From NCBI GenBank assembly GCA_964035015.1, contig CAXIUP010000090.1:239501-303500 (forward strand): a stretch of 64,000 bases of DNA. The letters are read 5' to 3'. This DNA is from Corallium rubrum. Its lineage: Eukaryota > Cnidaria > Anthozoa > Scleralcyonacea > Coralliidae. Positions within the stretch are counted from its first letter, which is position 1, and each line of letters begins with the position of its first letter. The notes below the pieces were generated by a model, which saw only the letters and a program-made list of their open reading frames with translations, was not told the DNA's origin and did not search any database. A program made the position numbers and the translations under genes. Positions 1 through 13,079 of this stretch are shown piece by piece.

Positions 1-25
1 GCCGCGCATCATCGGTTTTGATAAT

Positions 26-1675
26 ATTCGCTTATAAAGCGAGACGCCCATATTGTTTATAATTACACAGCGCGCTAAAAATAGAATACTTTATTATTAA
101 TTCGTCGGGATGGTCTTGGGGGAAACATTACGATGGCTTCTTTTAATTTTAAGCGGCTTTCATATAAATAAAAAAGAAGATCATTCTATCCTCTTGCTGG
201 CCCAAAAAAAATTAGAAGGGGCCCACATTTGGTTCAAGAGTTATTCGCTTTTAAAGCGACAAGCCCAAACTGTCAATTACAGCGCGCCGGAAATAAAAAT
301 CTTTAATAATTTTGGTTGCGGACTTAGACTTTGGGGGGGGGGGAAATTTCGATAGCTTCTGTTATTTTTTACCAGCTTTCCTATATATCAAATTGAAGCT
401 CATTGGATCGTCTTGCTGGCCCAAGAAAAACTATAAGTGGCCCAGATCTGGTTTAAGAGTTTTTCGCATACACCGAAACTGTGAAGCTATCACCACATTC
501 ATTTGGGGGGAAAATTTCGGTGACTTCTTTTTATTTTAACCGGCTTTCCTATATATCAAAATGAAGCTCATTCTATCCTCTTGCTGGCCCAAAAAAAAAT
601 AGAAGTGGTCCAGATCTGGTTCAAGAGTTATTCGCTTTTAAAGCGATACGCCCATATTTTTTCTAATTACACAGCGCGCTAAAAATAGAATACTTTATTA
701 TTAATTCGTCGGGATGGTCTTGGGGGAAACATTAGGATGGCTTCTTTTCATTTTAACCGGCTTTCATATATATCAAAATGAAGCTCATTCTATCCTCTTG
801 CTGGCCCAAAAAAAATTAGAAGGGGCCCAGATTTGGTTCAAGATTTATTCGCTTTTAAAGCGACAAGCCCAAACTGTCAATTACAGCGCGCCGGAAATAA
901 AAATCTTTAATAATTTTGGTTGCGGACTTAGACTTTGGGGGGGGGGGGGGGGGGGGATTTCGATGGCTTCTATTCTTTTTTACCAGCTTTCCTCTATATC
1001 AAATTGAACCTCATTCTATCGTCTTGCTGGCCCAAGAAAAACTAGAAGTGGCCCAGATCTGGTTTAAGAGTTATCCGCATACGCCGAAACTGTGAAGCTA
1101 TCACCACATTCACTTGGGGGGAAAATTTCGGTGACTTCTTTTCATTTTAACCGGCTTTCCTATATATCAAAATGAAGCTCATTCTATCCTCTTGCTGGCC
1201 CAAGAAAAATTAGAAGTGGCCCAGATCTGGTTCAAGAGTTATTCGCTTTTAAAGCGATACGCCCATATTGTTTATAATTACACAGCGCGCTAAAAATAGA
1301 ATACTTTATTATTAATTCGTCGGGATGGTTTTGGGGGAACGATTTCGATGGCTTCTGTTATTTTTTACCAGCTTTGCTATACATGAAATTGAAGCTCATT
1401 CTATCGTCTTACTGGCCCAAGAAAAATTAGAAGTGGCCCAGATTTGGTTCAGGAGTTATTCGCTTTTAAAGCGACACTCCCAAACTGTCAATTACAGCGC
1501 GCCGGAAATAAAAATCTTTAATAATTGTGGTTGCCGACTTAGACTTTGGGGGAAAGATTTAGATGGCTTCTGTTATTTTTTACCAGCTTTCCTATATATC
1601 AAATTGAACGTCATTCTATCGTCTTGCTGGCCCAAGAAAAACTAGAAGTGGCCCAGATTTGGTTAAAGATTTATT
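26..1675 (+). repeat. Satellite array, left block in plus orientation
   Basis: About 2.7 monomers of the same satellite that fills the next 26 kb, but in the opposite orientation. Period is about 604-611 bp (the same frame restarts at 110, 714 and 1325). The match begins at about base 26; bases 1-25 do not fit the monomer, so the left array edge may lie here. These monomers are more diverged than the rest and carry expanded G runs at 333-343 (11 G) and 937-956 (20 G), where most monomers have five or six. Short open frames here are by-products of the repeat and I do not call them genes. Confidence 0.9.
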
Positions 1676-4620
1676 ATGTTTCACTAAGACCATCCGAACG
1701 AATTAAAAAAATAACTTTATTTTTTACTTCTATTTTTAGCGCGCTGTGTAATTGTAAACAATATGGGCGTCTCGCTTTAAAAGCGAATAACTGTTGAACC
1801 AGATCTGGGCCACTTCTAATTTTTTTTGGGCCAGCAAGAGGATAGAATGAGCTTCATTTTGATATATAGGAAAGCCGGTTAAAATGAAAAGAAGTCACCG
1901 AAACTTTTCCCCCAAGTGAATGTGGTGATAGCTTCACAGTTTCGGCGTATGCGGATAACTCTTAAACCAGATCTGGGCCACTTCTAGTTTTTCTTGGGCC
2001 AGCAAGACGATAGAATGAGCTTCAATTTGATATATAGGAAAGCTGGTAAAAAGTAACAAAAGCCATCGAAATTTTTCCCCCAAAGTCTAAGTCGGCAACC
2101 ACAATTATTAAAGATTTTATTTCCGGCGCGCTGTAATTGACAGTTTGGACTTGTCGCTTTAAAAGCGAATAACTCTTGAAGCAAATCTGGGCCACTTCTA
2201 ATTTTTCTTGGGCCAGCAAGAAGATAGAATGAGCTTCATTTTGATGTATATGAAAGCCGCTTTAAATTAAAAGAAGCCATCGTAATGTTTCCCCCAAGAC
2301 CATCCCGACGAATTAATAATAAAGTATTCTATTTTTAGCGTGCTGTGTAATTATAAACAATATGGACTTGTCGCTTTAAAAGCGAATAACTGTTGAACCA
2401 GATCTGGCCCACTTCTAATTTTTTTTGGGCCAGCAATAGGATAGAATGAGCTTCATTTTGATATATAGGAAAGCCGGTTAAAATGAAAAGAAGTCACCGA
2501 AATTTTCCCCCCAAGTGAAGGTGGTGATAGCTTCACAGTTTCGGCGTATCCAGATAACTCTTAAACCAGATCTGGGCCACTTCTAGTTTTTCTTGGGCCA
2601 GCAACACGATAGAATGAGCTTCAATTTGATATATCGGAAAGCTGGTAAAATGTAACAGAAGCCATCGAAATTTTTCCCCGAAAGTCTAAGTCGGCAACCA
2701 CAATTATTAAAGATTTTTATTTCCGACGCGCTACAATTGACAGTTTGGGCTTGTCGCTTTAAAAGCGAATAACTCTTGAACCAAATCTGGGCCACTTCTA
2801 ATTCTTTTTGGGCCAGCAAGAGGATAGAATGATCTTCATTTTTATATATATGAAAGCCGGTTAAAATGAAAAGAAGCCATCGTAATGTTTCCCCCAAGAC
2901 CATCCCGACGAATTAATAATAAAGTATTCTATTTTTAGCGTGCTGTGTAATTATAAACAATATGGGCGTCACGCTTTAAAAGCGAATAACTCTTAAACCA
3001 GATCTGAGCCACTTCTAGTTTTTCTTGGGCCAGCAAAACGATAGAATGAGCTTCAATTTGATATATAGGAAAGCTGGTAAAAAGTAGCAGAAGCCATCGA
3101 AATTTTTCTCCCAAAGTCTAAGTCGGCAACCCCAATTATTAAAGATTTTTATTTCCGGCGCGCTGTAATTGATAGTTTGGGCTTGTCGCTTTAAAAGCGA
3201 ATAACTCTTGAACCAAATCTGGGCCACTTCTAATTCTTTTTGGGCCAGCAAGAGGATAGAATGATCTTCATTTTTATATATATGAAAGCCGCTTAAAATT
3301 AAAAGAAGCCATCGTAATGTTTCCCCCAAGACCATCCCGACGAATTAATAATAAAGTATTCTATTTTTAGCGTGCTGTGTAATTATAAACAATATGGGCG
3401 TCTCGCTTTAAAAGCGAATAACTGTTGAACCAGATATGGCCCACTTCTAATTTTTCTTGGGCCAGCAAGAGGATAGAATGAGCTTCATTTTGATATATAG
3501 GAAAGCCGGTTAAAATGAAAAGAAGTCACCGAAATTTCCCCCCCAAGTGAATGTGGTGATAGCTTCACAGTTTCGGCGTATGCGGATAACTCTTAAACCA
3601 GATCTGGGCCACTTCTAGTTTTTCTTGGGCCAGCAAGACGATAGAATGAGCTTCAATTTGATATATAGGAAAGCTGGTAAAAAGTAGCAGAAGCCATCGA
3701 AATTTTTCCCCCAAAGTCTAAGTCGGCAACCACAATTATTCAAGATTTTTATTTCCGGCGCGCTGTAATTGACAGTTTGGGCTTGTCGCTTCAAAAGCGA
3801 ATAACTCTTGAACCAAATCTGGGCCACTTCTAATTCTTTTTGGGCCAGCAAGAGGATAGAATGATCTTCATTTTTATATATATGAAAGCCGCTTAAAATT
3901 AAAAGAAGCCATCGTAATGTTTCCCCCAAGACCATCCCGACGAATTAATAATAAAGTATTCTATTTTTAGCGCGCTGTGTAATTATAAAGAATATGGGCT
4001 TGTCGCTTTAAAAGCGAATAACTCTTGAACCAGATCTGGGCCACTTCTAATTTTTTTGGGCCAGCAAGAGGATAGAATGAGCTTCATTTTGATATATAGG
4101 AAAGCCGGTTAAAATGAAAAGAAGTCACCGAAACTTTTCCCCCAAGTGAATGTGGTGATAGCTTCACAGTTTCGGCGTATGCAGATAACTCTTAAACCAG
4201 ATCTGGGTCACTTCTAGTTTTTCTTGGGCCAGCAAGACGATAGAATGAGCTTCAATTTGATATATAGGAAAGCTGGTAAAAAGTAGCAGAAGCCATCGAA
4301 ATTTTCCCCCCAATGTCTAAGTCGGCAACCACAATTATTAAAGATTTTTATTTCCGGCGCGCTGTAATTGACAGTTTGGGCTTGCCGCTTTAAAAGCGAA
4401 TAACTCTTGAACCAAATCTGGGCCACTTCTAATTCTTTTTGGGCCAGCAAGAGGATAGAATGATCTTCATTTTTATATATATGAAAGCCGCTTAAAATTA
4501 AAAGAAGCCATCGTAATGTTTCCCCCAAGACCATCCCGACGAATTAATAATAAAGTATTCTATTTTCAGCGTGCTGTGTAATTATAAACAATATGGGCGT
4601 CCCGCTTTAAAAGCGAATAA

Positions 4621-7020
4621 CTGTTGAACCAGATCAGGCCCACTTCTAATTTTTCTTGGGGCAGCAAGAGGATAGAATGACCTTCATTTTGATATATAGG
4701 AAAGCCGGTTAAAATGAAAAGAAGTCACCGAAATTTTTCCCCCAAGTGAATGTGGTGATAGCTTCACAGTTTCGGCGTATGCGGATATCTCTTAAACCAG
4801 ATCTGGGCCACTTCTAGTTTTTCTTGGGCCAGCAAGACGATAGAATGAGCTTCAATTTGATATATAGGAAAGCTGGTAAAAAGTAGCAGAAGCCATCGAA
4901 ATTTTTCCCCCAAAGTCTAAGTCGGCAACCACAATTATTAAAGATTTTTATTTCCGGCGCGCTGTAGTTGATAGTTTGGGCTTGTCGCTTTAAAAGCGAA
5001 TAACTCTTGAACCAAATCTGGGCCACTTCTAATTCTTTTTGGGCCAGCAAGAGGATAGAATGATCTTCATTTTTATATATATGAAAGCCGCTTAAAATTA
5101 AAAGAAGCCATCGTAATGTTTCCCCCAAGACCATCCCGACGAATTAATAATAAAGTATTCTATTTTTAGCGTGCTGTGTAATTATAAACAATATGGGCGT
5201 CTCGCTTTAAAGGCGAATAACTGTTGAACCAGATCTGGCCCACTTCTAATTTTTCTTGGGCCAGCAAGAGGATAGAATGAGCTTCATTCTGATATATAGG
5301 AAAGCCGGTTAAAATGAAAAGAAGTCACCGAAATTTTCCCCCCAAATGAATGTGGTGATAGCTTCACAGTTTCGGTGTATGCAGATAACTCTTAAACCAG
5401 ATCTGGGCCACTTCTAGTTTTTCTTGGGCCAGCAAGACGATAGAATGAGCTTCAATTTGATATATAGGAAAGCTGGTAAAAAGTAGCAGAAGCCATCGAA
5501 ATTTTTCCCCCAAAGTCTAAGTCGGCAACCACAATTATTAAAGATTTTTATTTCCGGCGCGCTGTAATTGACAGTTTGGGCTTGTCGCTTCAAAAGCGAA
5601 TAACTCTTGAACCAAATCTGGGCCACTTCTAATTCTTTTTGGGCCAGCAAGAGGATAGAATGATCTTCATTTTTATATATATGAAAGCCACTTAAAATTA
5701 AAAGAAGCCATCGTAATGTTTCCCCCAAGACCATCCCGACGAATTAATAATAAAGTATTCTATTTTTAGCGTGCTGTGTAATTATAAACAATATGGGCGT
5801 CTCGCTTTAAAAGCGAATAACTGTTGAACCAGATCAGGCCCACTTCTAATTTTTCTTGGGGCAGCAAGAGGATAGAATGACCTTCATTTTGATATATAGG
5901 AAAGCCGGTTAAAATGAAAAGAAGTCACCGAAATTTTTCCCCCAAGTGAATGTGGTGATAGCTTCACAGTTTCGGCGTATCCGGATATCTCTTAAACCAG
6001 ATCTGGGCCACTTCTAGTTTTTCTTGGGCCAGCAAGACGATAGAATGAGCTTCAATTTGATATATAGGAAAGCTGGTAAAAAGTAGCACAAGCCATCGAA
6101 ATTTTTCCCCCAAAGTCTAAGTCGGCAACCACAATTATTAAAGATTTTTATTTCCGGCGCGCTGTAGTTGATAGTTTGGGCTTGTCGCTTTAAAAGCGAA
6201 TAACTCTTGAACCAAATCTGGGCCACTTCTAATTCTTTTTGGGCCAGCAAGAGGATAGAATGATCTTCATTTTTATATATATGAAAGCCGCTTAAAATTA
6301 AAAGAAGCCATCGTAATGTTTCCCCCAAGACCATCCCGACGAATTAATAATAAAGTATTCTATTTTTAGCGTGCTGTGTAATTATAAACAATATGGGCGT
6401 CTCGCTTTAAAGGCGAATAACTGTTGAACCAGATCTGGCCCACTTCTAATTTTTCTTGGGCCAGCAAGAGGATAGAATGAGCTTCATTTTGATATATAGG
6501 AAAGCCGGTTAAAATGAAAAGAAGTCACCGAAATTTTCCCCCCAAATGAATGTGGTGATAGCTTCACAGTTTCGGTGTATGCAGATAACTCTTAAACCAG
6601 ATCTGGGCCACTTCTAGTTTTTCTTGGGCCAGCAAGACGATAGAATGAGCTTCAATTTGATATATAGGAAAGCTGGTAAAAAGTAGCAGAAGCCATCGAA
6701 ATTTTCCCCCCAAAATCTAAGTCGGCAACCACAATTATTCAAGATTTTTATTTCCGGCGCGCTGTAATTGACAGTTTGGGCTTGTCGCTTCAAAAGCGAA
6801 TAACTCTTGAACCAAATCTGGGCCACTTCTAATTCTTTTTGGGCCAGCAAGAGGATAGAATGATCTTCATTTTTATATATATGAAAGCCGCTTAAAATTA
6901 AAAGAAGCCATCGTAATGTTTCCCCCAAGACCATCCCGACGAATTAATAATAAAGTATTCTATTTTTAGCGCGCTGTGTAATTATAAAGAATATGGGCTT
7001 GTCGCTTTAAAAGCGAATAA
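4621..7020 (-). repeat. Higher-order repeat, 1.2-kb dimer, two copies
   Basis: Private variants recur exactly 1200 bp apart: the GATCAGGCC variant with GGGGCAGC at 4631 and 5831, and AAAGGCGAATAACTG at 5210 and 6410. Neighbouring monomers alternate in type, so the repeating unit is two monomers. Confidence 0.8.
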
Positions 7021-7209
7021 CTCTTGAACCAGATCTGGGCCACTTCTAATTTTTTTGGGCCAGCAAGTGGATAGAATGAGCTTCATTTTGATATATAGGA
7101 AAGCCGGTTAAAATGAAAAGAAGTCACCGAAATTTTTCCCCCAAGTGAATGTGGTGATAGCTTCACAGTTTCGGCGTATGCAGATAACTCTTAAACCAGA
7201 TCTGGGCCA

Positions 7210-10200
7210 CTTCTAGTTTTTCTTGGGCCAGCAAGACGATAGAATGAGCTTGAATTTGATATATAGGAAAGCTGGTAAAAAGTAGCAGAAGCCATCGAAA
7301 TTTTTCCCCCAAAGTCTAAGTCGGCAACCACAATTATTAAAGATTTTTATTTCCGGCGCGCTGTAATTGACAGTTTGGGCTTGTCGCTTCAAAAGCGAAT
7401 AACTCTTGAACCAAATCTGGGCCACTTCTAATTCTTTTTGGGCCAGCAAGAGGATAGAATGATCTTCATTTTTATATATATGAAAGCCGCTTAAAATTAA
7501 AAGAAGCCATCGTAATGTTTCCCCCAAGACCATCCCGACGAATTAATAATAAAGTATTCTATTTTTAGCGTGCTGTGTAATTATAAACAATATGCGCGTC
7601 TCGCTTTAAAAGCGAATAACTGTTGAACCAGATCAGGCCCACTTCTAATTTTTCTTGGGGCAGCAAGAAGATAGAATGAGCTTCATTTTGATGTATATGA
7701 AAGCCGCTTTAAATTAAAAGAAGCCATCGTAATGTTTCCCCCAAGATCATCCCGACGAATTAATAATAAAGTATTCTATTTTTAGTGCGCTACAATGTGG
7801 CCTTGTCGCTTTAAAAGCGATTAACTCTTGAACCAGATCTGGGCCACTTCTAATTTTTTTTGGGCAGCAAGAGGATAGAATGAGCTTCATTTTGATATAT
7901 AGGAAAGCCGGTTAAAATGAAAAGAAGTCACCGAAATTTTTCCCCCAAGTGAATGTGGTGATAGCTTCACAGTTTCGGCGTATGCAGATAACTCTTAAAC
8001 CAGATCTGGGCCACTTCTAGTTTTTCTTGTGCCAGAAAGACGATAGAATGAGCTTCAATCTGATATATAGAAAGCTGGTAAAAAGTAACAGAAGCCATCG
8101 AAATTTTTCCCCCAAAGTCTAAGTCGGCAACCACAATTATTAAAGATTTTTATTTCCGGCGCGCTGTAATTGACAGTTTGGGCTTGCCGCTTTAAAAGCG
8201 AATAACTCTTGAACCAAATCTGGGCAACTTCTAATTCTTTTCGGGCCAGCAAGAGGATAGAATGATCTTCATTTTTGTATATATGAAAGCCGGTTAAAGT
8301 GAAAAGAAGCCATCGTAATGTTTCCCCCAAGACCATCCCGACGAATTAATAATAAAGTATTCTATTTTTAGCGCGCTGTGTAATTATAAACAATATGGGC
8401 GTCTCACTTTAAAAGCGAATAACTCTTGAACCAGATCTGGGCCACTTCTAGTTTTTCTTGGGCCAGCAAGACGATAGAATGAGCTTCAATTTGATATATA
8501 GGAAAGCTGGTAAAAAGTAACAGAAGCCACCGAAATATTTCCCCCAAAGTCTAAGTCGGCAACCACAATTATTAAAGATTTTTATTTCCGGCGCGCTGTA
8601 ATTGACAGTTTGGGCTTGCCGCTTTAAAAGCGAATAACTCTTGAACCAAATCTGGGCCACTTCTAATTCTTTTTGGGCCAGCAAGAGGATAGAATGATCT
8701 TCATTTTTATATATATGAAAGCCGCTTAAAATTAAAAGAAGCCATCGTAATGTTTCCCCCAAGACCATCCCGACGAATTAATAATAAAGTATTCTATTTT
8801 TAGCGTGCTGTCTAATTATAAACAATATGGGCGTCTCGCTTTAAAAGCGAATAACTGTTGAACCAGATCAGGCCCACTTCTAATTTTTCTTGGGGCAGCA
8901 AGAGGATAGAATGACCTTCATTTTGATATACAGGAAAGCCGGTTAAAATGAAAAGAAGTCACCGAAATTTTTCCCCCAAGTGAATGTGGTGATAGCTTCA
9001 CAGTTTCGGCGTATGCGGATATCTCTTAAACCAGATCTGGGCCACTTCTAGTTTTTCTTGGGCCAGCAAGACGATAGAATGAGCTTCAATTTGATATATA
9101 GGAAAGCTGGTAAAAAGTAGCAGAAGCCATCGAAATTTTTCCCCCAAAGTCTAAGTCGGCAACCACAATTATTAAAGATTTTTATTTGCGGCGCGCTGTA
9201 ATTGACAGTTTGGGCTTGTCGCTTCAAAAGCGAATAACTCTTGAACCAAATCTGGGCCACTTCTAATTCTTTTTGGGCCAGCAAGAGGATAGAATGATCT
9301 TCATTTTTATATATATGAAAGCCGCTTAAAATTAAAAGAAGCCATCGTAATGTTTCCCCCAAGACCATCCCGACGAATTAATAATAAAGTATTCTATTTT
9401 TAGCGCGCTGTGTAATTATAAAGAATATGGGCTTGTCGCTTTAAAAGCGAATAACTCTTGAACCAGATCTGGGCCACTTCTAATTTTTTTGGGCCAGCAA
9501 GAGGATAGAATGAGCTTCATTTTGATATATAGGAAAGCAGGTTAAAATGAAAAGAAGTCACCGAAATTTTTCCCCCAAGTGAATGTGGTGATAGCTTCAC
9601 AGTTTCGGCGTATGCAGATAACTCTTAAACCAGATCTGGGCCACTTCTAGTTTTTCTTGGGCCAGCAAGACGATAGAATGAGCTTCAATTTGATATATAG
9701 GAAAGCTGGTAAAAAGTAGCAGAAGCCATCGAAATTTTCCCCCCAAAGTCTAAGTCGGCAACCACAATTATTAAAGATTTTTATTTCCGGCGCGCTGTAA
9801 TTGACAGTTTGGGCTTGTCGCTTCAAAAGCGAATAACTCTTGAACCAAATCTGGGCCACTTCTAATTCTTTTTGGGCCAGCAAGAGGATAGAATGATCTT
9901 CATTTTTATATATATGAAAGCCGCTTAAAATTAAAAGAAGCCATCGTAATGTTTCCCCCAAGACCATCCCGACGAATTAATAATAAAGTATTCTATTTTT
10001 AGCGTGCTGTGTAATTATAAACAATATGCGCGTCTCGCTTTAAAAGCGAATAACTGTTGAACCAGATCAGGCCCACTTCTAATTTTTCTTGGGGCAGCAA
10101 GAGGATAGAATGAGCTTCATTTTGATATATAGGAAAGCCGGTTAAAATGAAAAGAAGTCACCGAAATTTTTCCCCCAAGTGAATGTGGTGATAGCTTCAC

Positions 10201-13075
10201 AGTTTCGGCGTATGCGGATATCTCTTAAACCAGATCTGGGCCACTTCTAGTTTTTCTTGGGCCAGCAAGACGATAGAATGAGCTTCAATTTGATATATAG
10301 GAAAGCTGGTAAAAAGTAGCAGAAGCCATCGAAATTTTTCCCCCAAAGTCTAAGTCGGCAACCACAATTATTAAAGATTTTTATTTCCGGCGCGCTGTAG
10401 TTGATAGTTTGGGCTTGCCGCTTTAAAAGCGAATAACTCTTGAACCAAATCTGGGCCACTTCTAATTCTTTTTGGGCCAGCAAGAGGATAGAATGATCTT
10501 CATTTTTATATATATGAAAGCCGCTTAAAATTAAAAGAAGCCATCGTAATGTTTCCCCCAAGACCATCCCAACGAATTAATAATAAAGTATTCTATTTTT
10601 AGCGTGCTGTCTAATTATAAACAATATGGGCGTCTCGCTTTAAAAGCGAATAACTGTTGAACCAGATCAGGCCCACTTCTAATTCTTCTTGGGGCAGCAA
10701 GAGGATAGAATGACCTTCATTTTGATATATAGGAAAGCCGGTTAAAATGAAAAGAAGTCACCGAAATTTTCCCCCCAAATGAATGTGGTGATAGCTTCAC
10801 AGTTTCGGTGTATGCAGATAACTCTTAAACCAGATCTGGGCCACTTCTAGTTTTTCTTGGGCCAGCAAGACGATAGAATGAGCTTCAATTTGATATATAG
10901 GAAAGCTGGTAAAAAGTAGCAGAAGCCATCGAAATTTTTCCCCCAAAGTCTAAGTCGGCAACCACAATTATTAAAGATTTTTATTTCCGGCGCGCTGTAA
11001 TTGACAGTTTGGGCTTGTCGCTTCAAAAGCGAATAACTCTTGAACCAAATCTGGGCCACTTCTAATTCTTTTTGGGCCAGCAAGAGGATAGAATGATCTT
11101 CATTTTTATATATATGAAAGCCGCTTAAAATTAAAAGAAGCCATCGTAATGTTTCCCCCAAGACCATCCCGACGAATTAATAATAAAGTATTCTATTTTT
11201 AGCGTGCTGTGTAATTATAAACAATATGCGCGTCTCGCTTTAAAAGCGAATAACTGTTGAACCAGATCAGGCCCACTTCTAATTTTTCTTGGGGCAGCAA
11301 GAAGATAGAATGAGCTTCATTTTGATGTATATGAAAGCCGCTTTAAATTAAAAGAAGCCATCGTAATGTTTCCCCCAAGATCATCCCGACGAATTAATAA
11401 TAAAGTATTCTATTTTTAGTGCGCTACAATGTGGCCTTGTCGCTTTAAAAGCGATTAACTCTTGAACCAGATCTGGGCCACTTCTAATTTTTTTGGGCAG
11501 CAAGAGGATAGAATGAGCTTCATTTTGATATATAGGAAAGCCGGTTAAAATGAAAAGAAGTCACCGAAATTTTTCCCCCAAGTGAATGTGGTGATAGCTT
11601 CACAGTTTCGGCGTATGCAGATAACTCTTAAACCAGATCTGGGCCACTTCTAGTTTTTCTTGTGCCAGAAAGACGATAGAATGAGCTTCAATCTGATATA
11701 TAGAAAGCTGGTAAAAAGTAACAGAAGCCATCGAAATTTTTCCCCCAAAGTCTAAGTCGGCAACCACAATTATTAAAGATTTTTATTTCCGGCGCGCTGT
11801 AATTGACAGTTTGGGCTTGCCGCTTTAAAAGCGAATAACTCTTGAACCAAATCTGGGCTACTTCTAATTCTTTTCGGGCCAGCAAGAGGATAGAATGATC
11901 TTCATTTTTGTATATATGAAAGCCGGTTAAAGTGAAAAGAAGCCATCGTAATGTTTCCCCCAAGACCATCCCGACGAATTAATAATAAAGTATTCTATTT
12001 TTAGCGCGCTGTGTAATTATAAACAATATGGGCGTCTCACTTTAAAAGCGAATAACTCTTGAACCAGATCTGGGCCACTTCTAGTTTTTCTTGGGCCAGC
12101 AAGACGATAGAATGAGCTTCAATTTGATATATAGGAAAGCTGGTAAAAAGTAACAGAAGCCACCGAAATATTTCCCCCAAAGTCTAAGTCGGCAACCACA
12201 ATTATTAAAGATTTTTATTTCCGGCGCGCTGTAATTGACAGTTTGGGCTTGCCGCTTTAAAAGCGAATAACTCTTGAACCAAATCTGGGCCACTTCTAAT
12301 TCTTTTTGGGCCAGCAAGAGGATAGAATGATCTTCATTTTTATATATATGAAAGCCGCTTAAAATTAAAAGAAGCCATCGTAATGTTTCCCCCAAGACCA
12401 TCCCGACGAATTAATAATAAAGTATTCTATTTTTAGCGTGCTGTCTAATTATAAACAATATGGGCGTCTCCCTTTAAAAGCGAATAACTGTTGAACCAGA
12501 TCAGGCCCACTTCTAATTTTTCTTGGGGCAGCAAGAGGATAGAATGACCTTCATTTTGATATACAGGAAAGCCGGTTAAAATGAAAAGAAGTCACCGAAA
12601 TTTTTCCCCCAAGTGAATGTGGTGATAGCTTCACAGTTTCGGCGTATGCGGATATCTCTTAAACCAGATCTGGGCCACTTCTAGTTTTTCTTGGGCCAGC
12701 AAGACGATAGAATGAGCTTCAATTTGATATATAGGAAAGCTGGTAAAAAGTAGCAGAAGCCATCGAAATTTTTCCCCCAAAGTCTAAGTCGGCAACCACA
12801 ATTATTAAAGATTTTTATTTGCGGCGCGCTGTAATTGACAGTTTGGGCTTGTCGCTTCAAAAGCGAATAACTCTTGAACCAAATCTGGGCCACTTCTAAT
12901 TCTTTTTGGGCCAGCAAGAGGATAGAATGATCTTCATTTTTATATATATGAAAGCCGCTTAAAATTAAAAGAAGCCATCGTAATGTTTCCCCCAAGACCA
13001 TCCCGACGAATTAATAATAAAGTATTCTATTTTTAGCGCGCTGTGTAATTATAAAGAATATGGGCTTGTCGCTTT
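7210..13075 (-). repeat. Higher-order repeat, about 3.63 kb, one full and one partial copy
   Basis: Monomer starts at 8055, 8448 and 9048 recur at 11688, 12081 and 12681, all offset by 3633 bp, with shared private changes such as TCTTGTGCCAGAAAGACG and GTGCGCTACAATGTGGCC. The match fails near 13090, where CTCTTGAACC becomes CTGTTGAACC. Parts of the same variant block appear again near 17.1-18.5 kb and 22.7-24.1 kb, so it has been copied more than once within the array. Confidence 0.8.
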
Positions 13076-13079
13076 AAAA

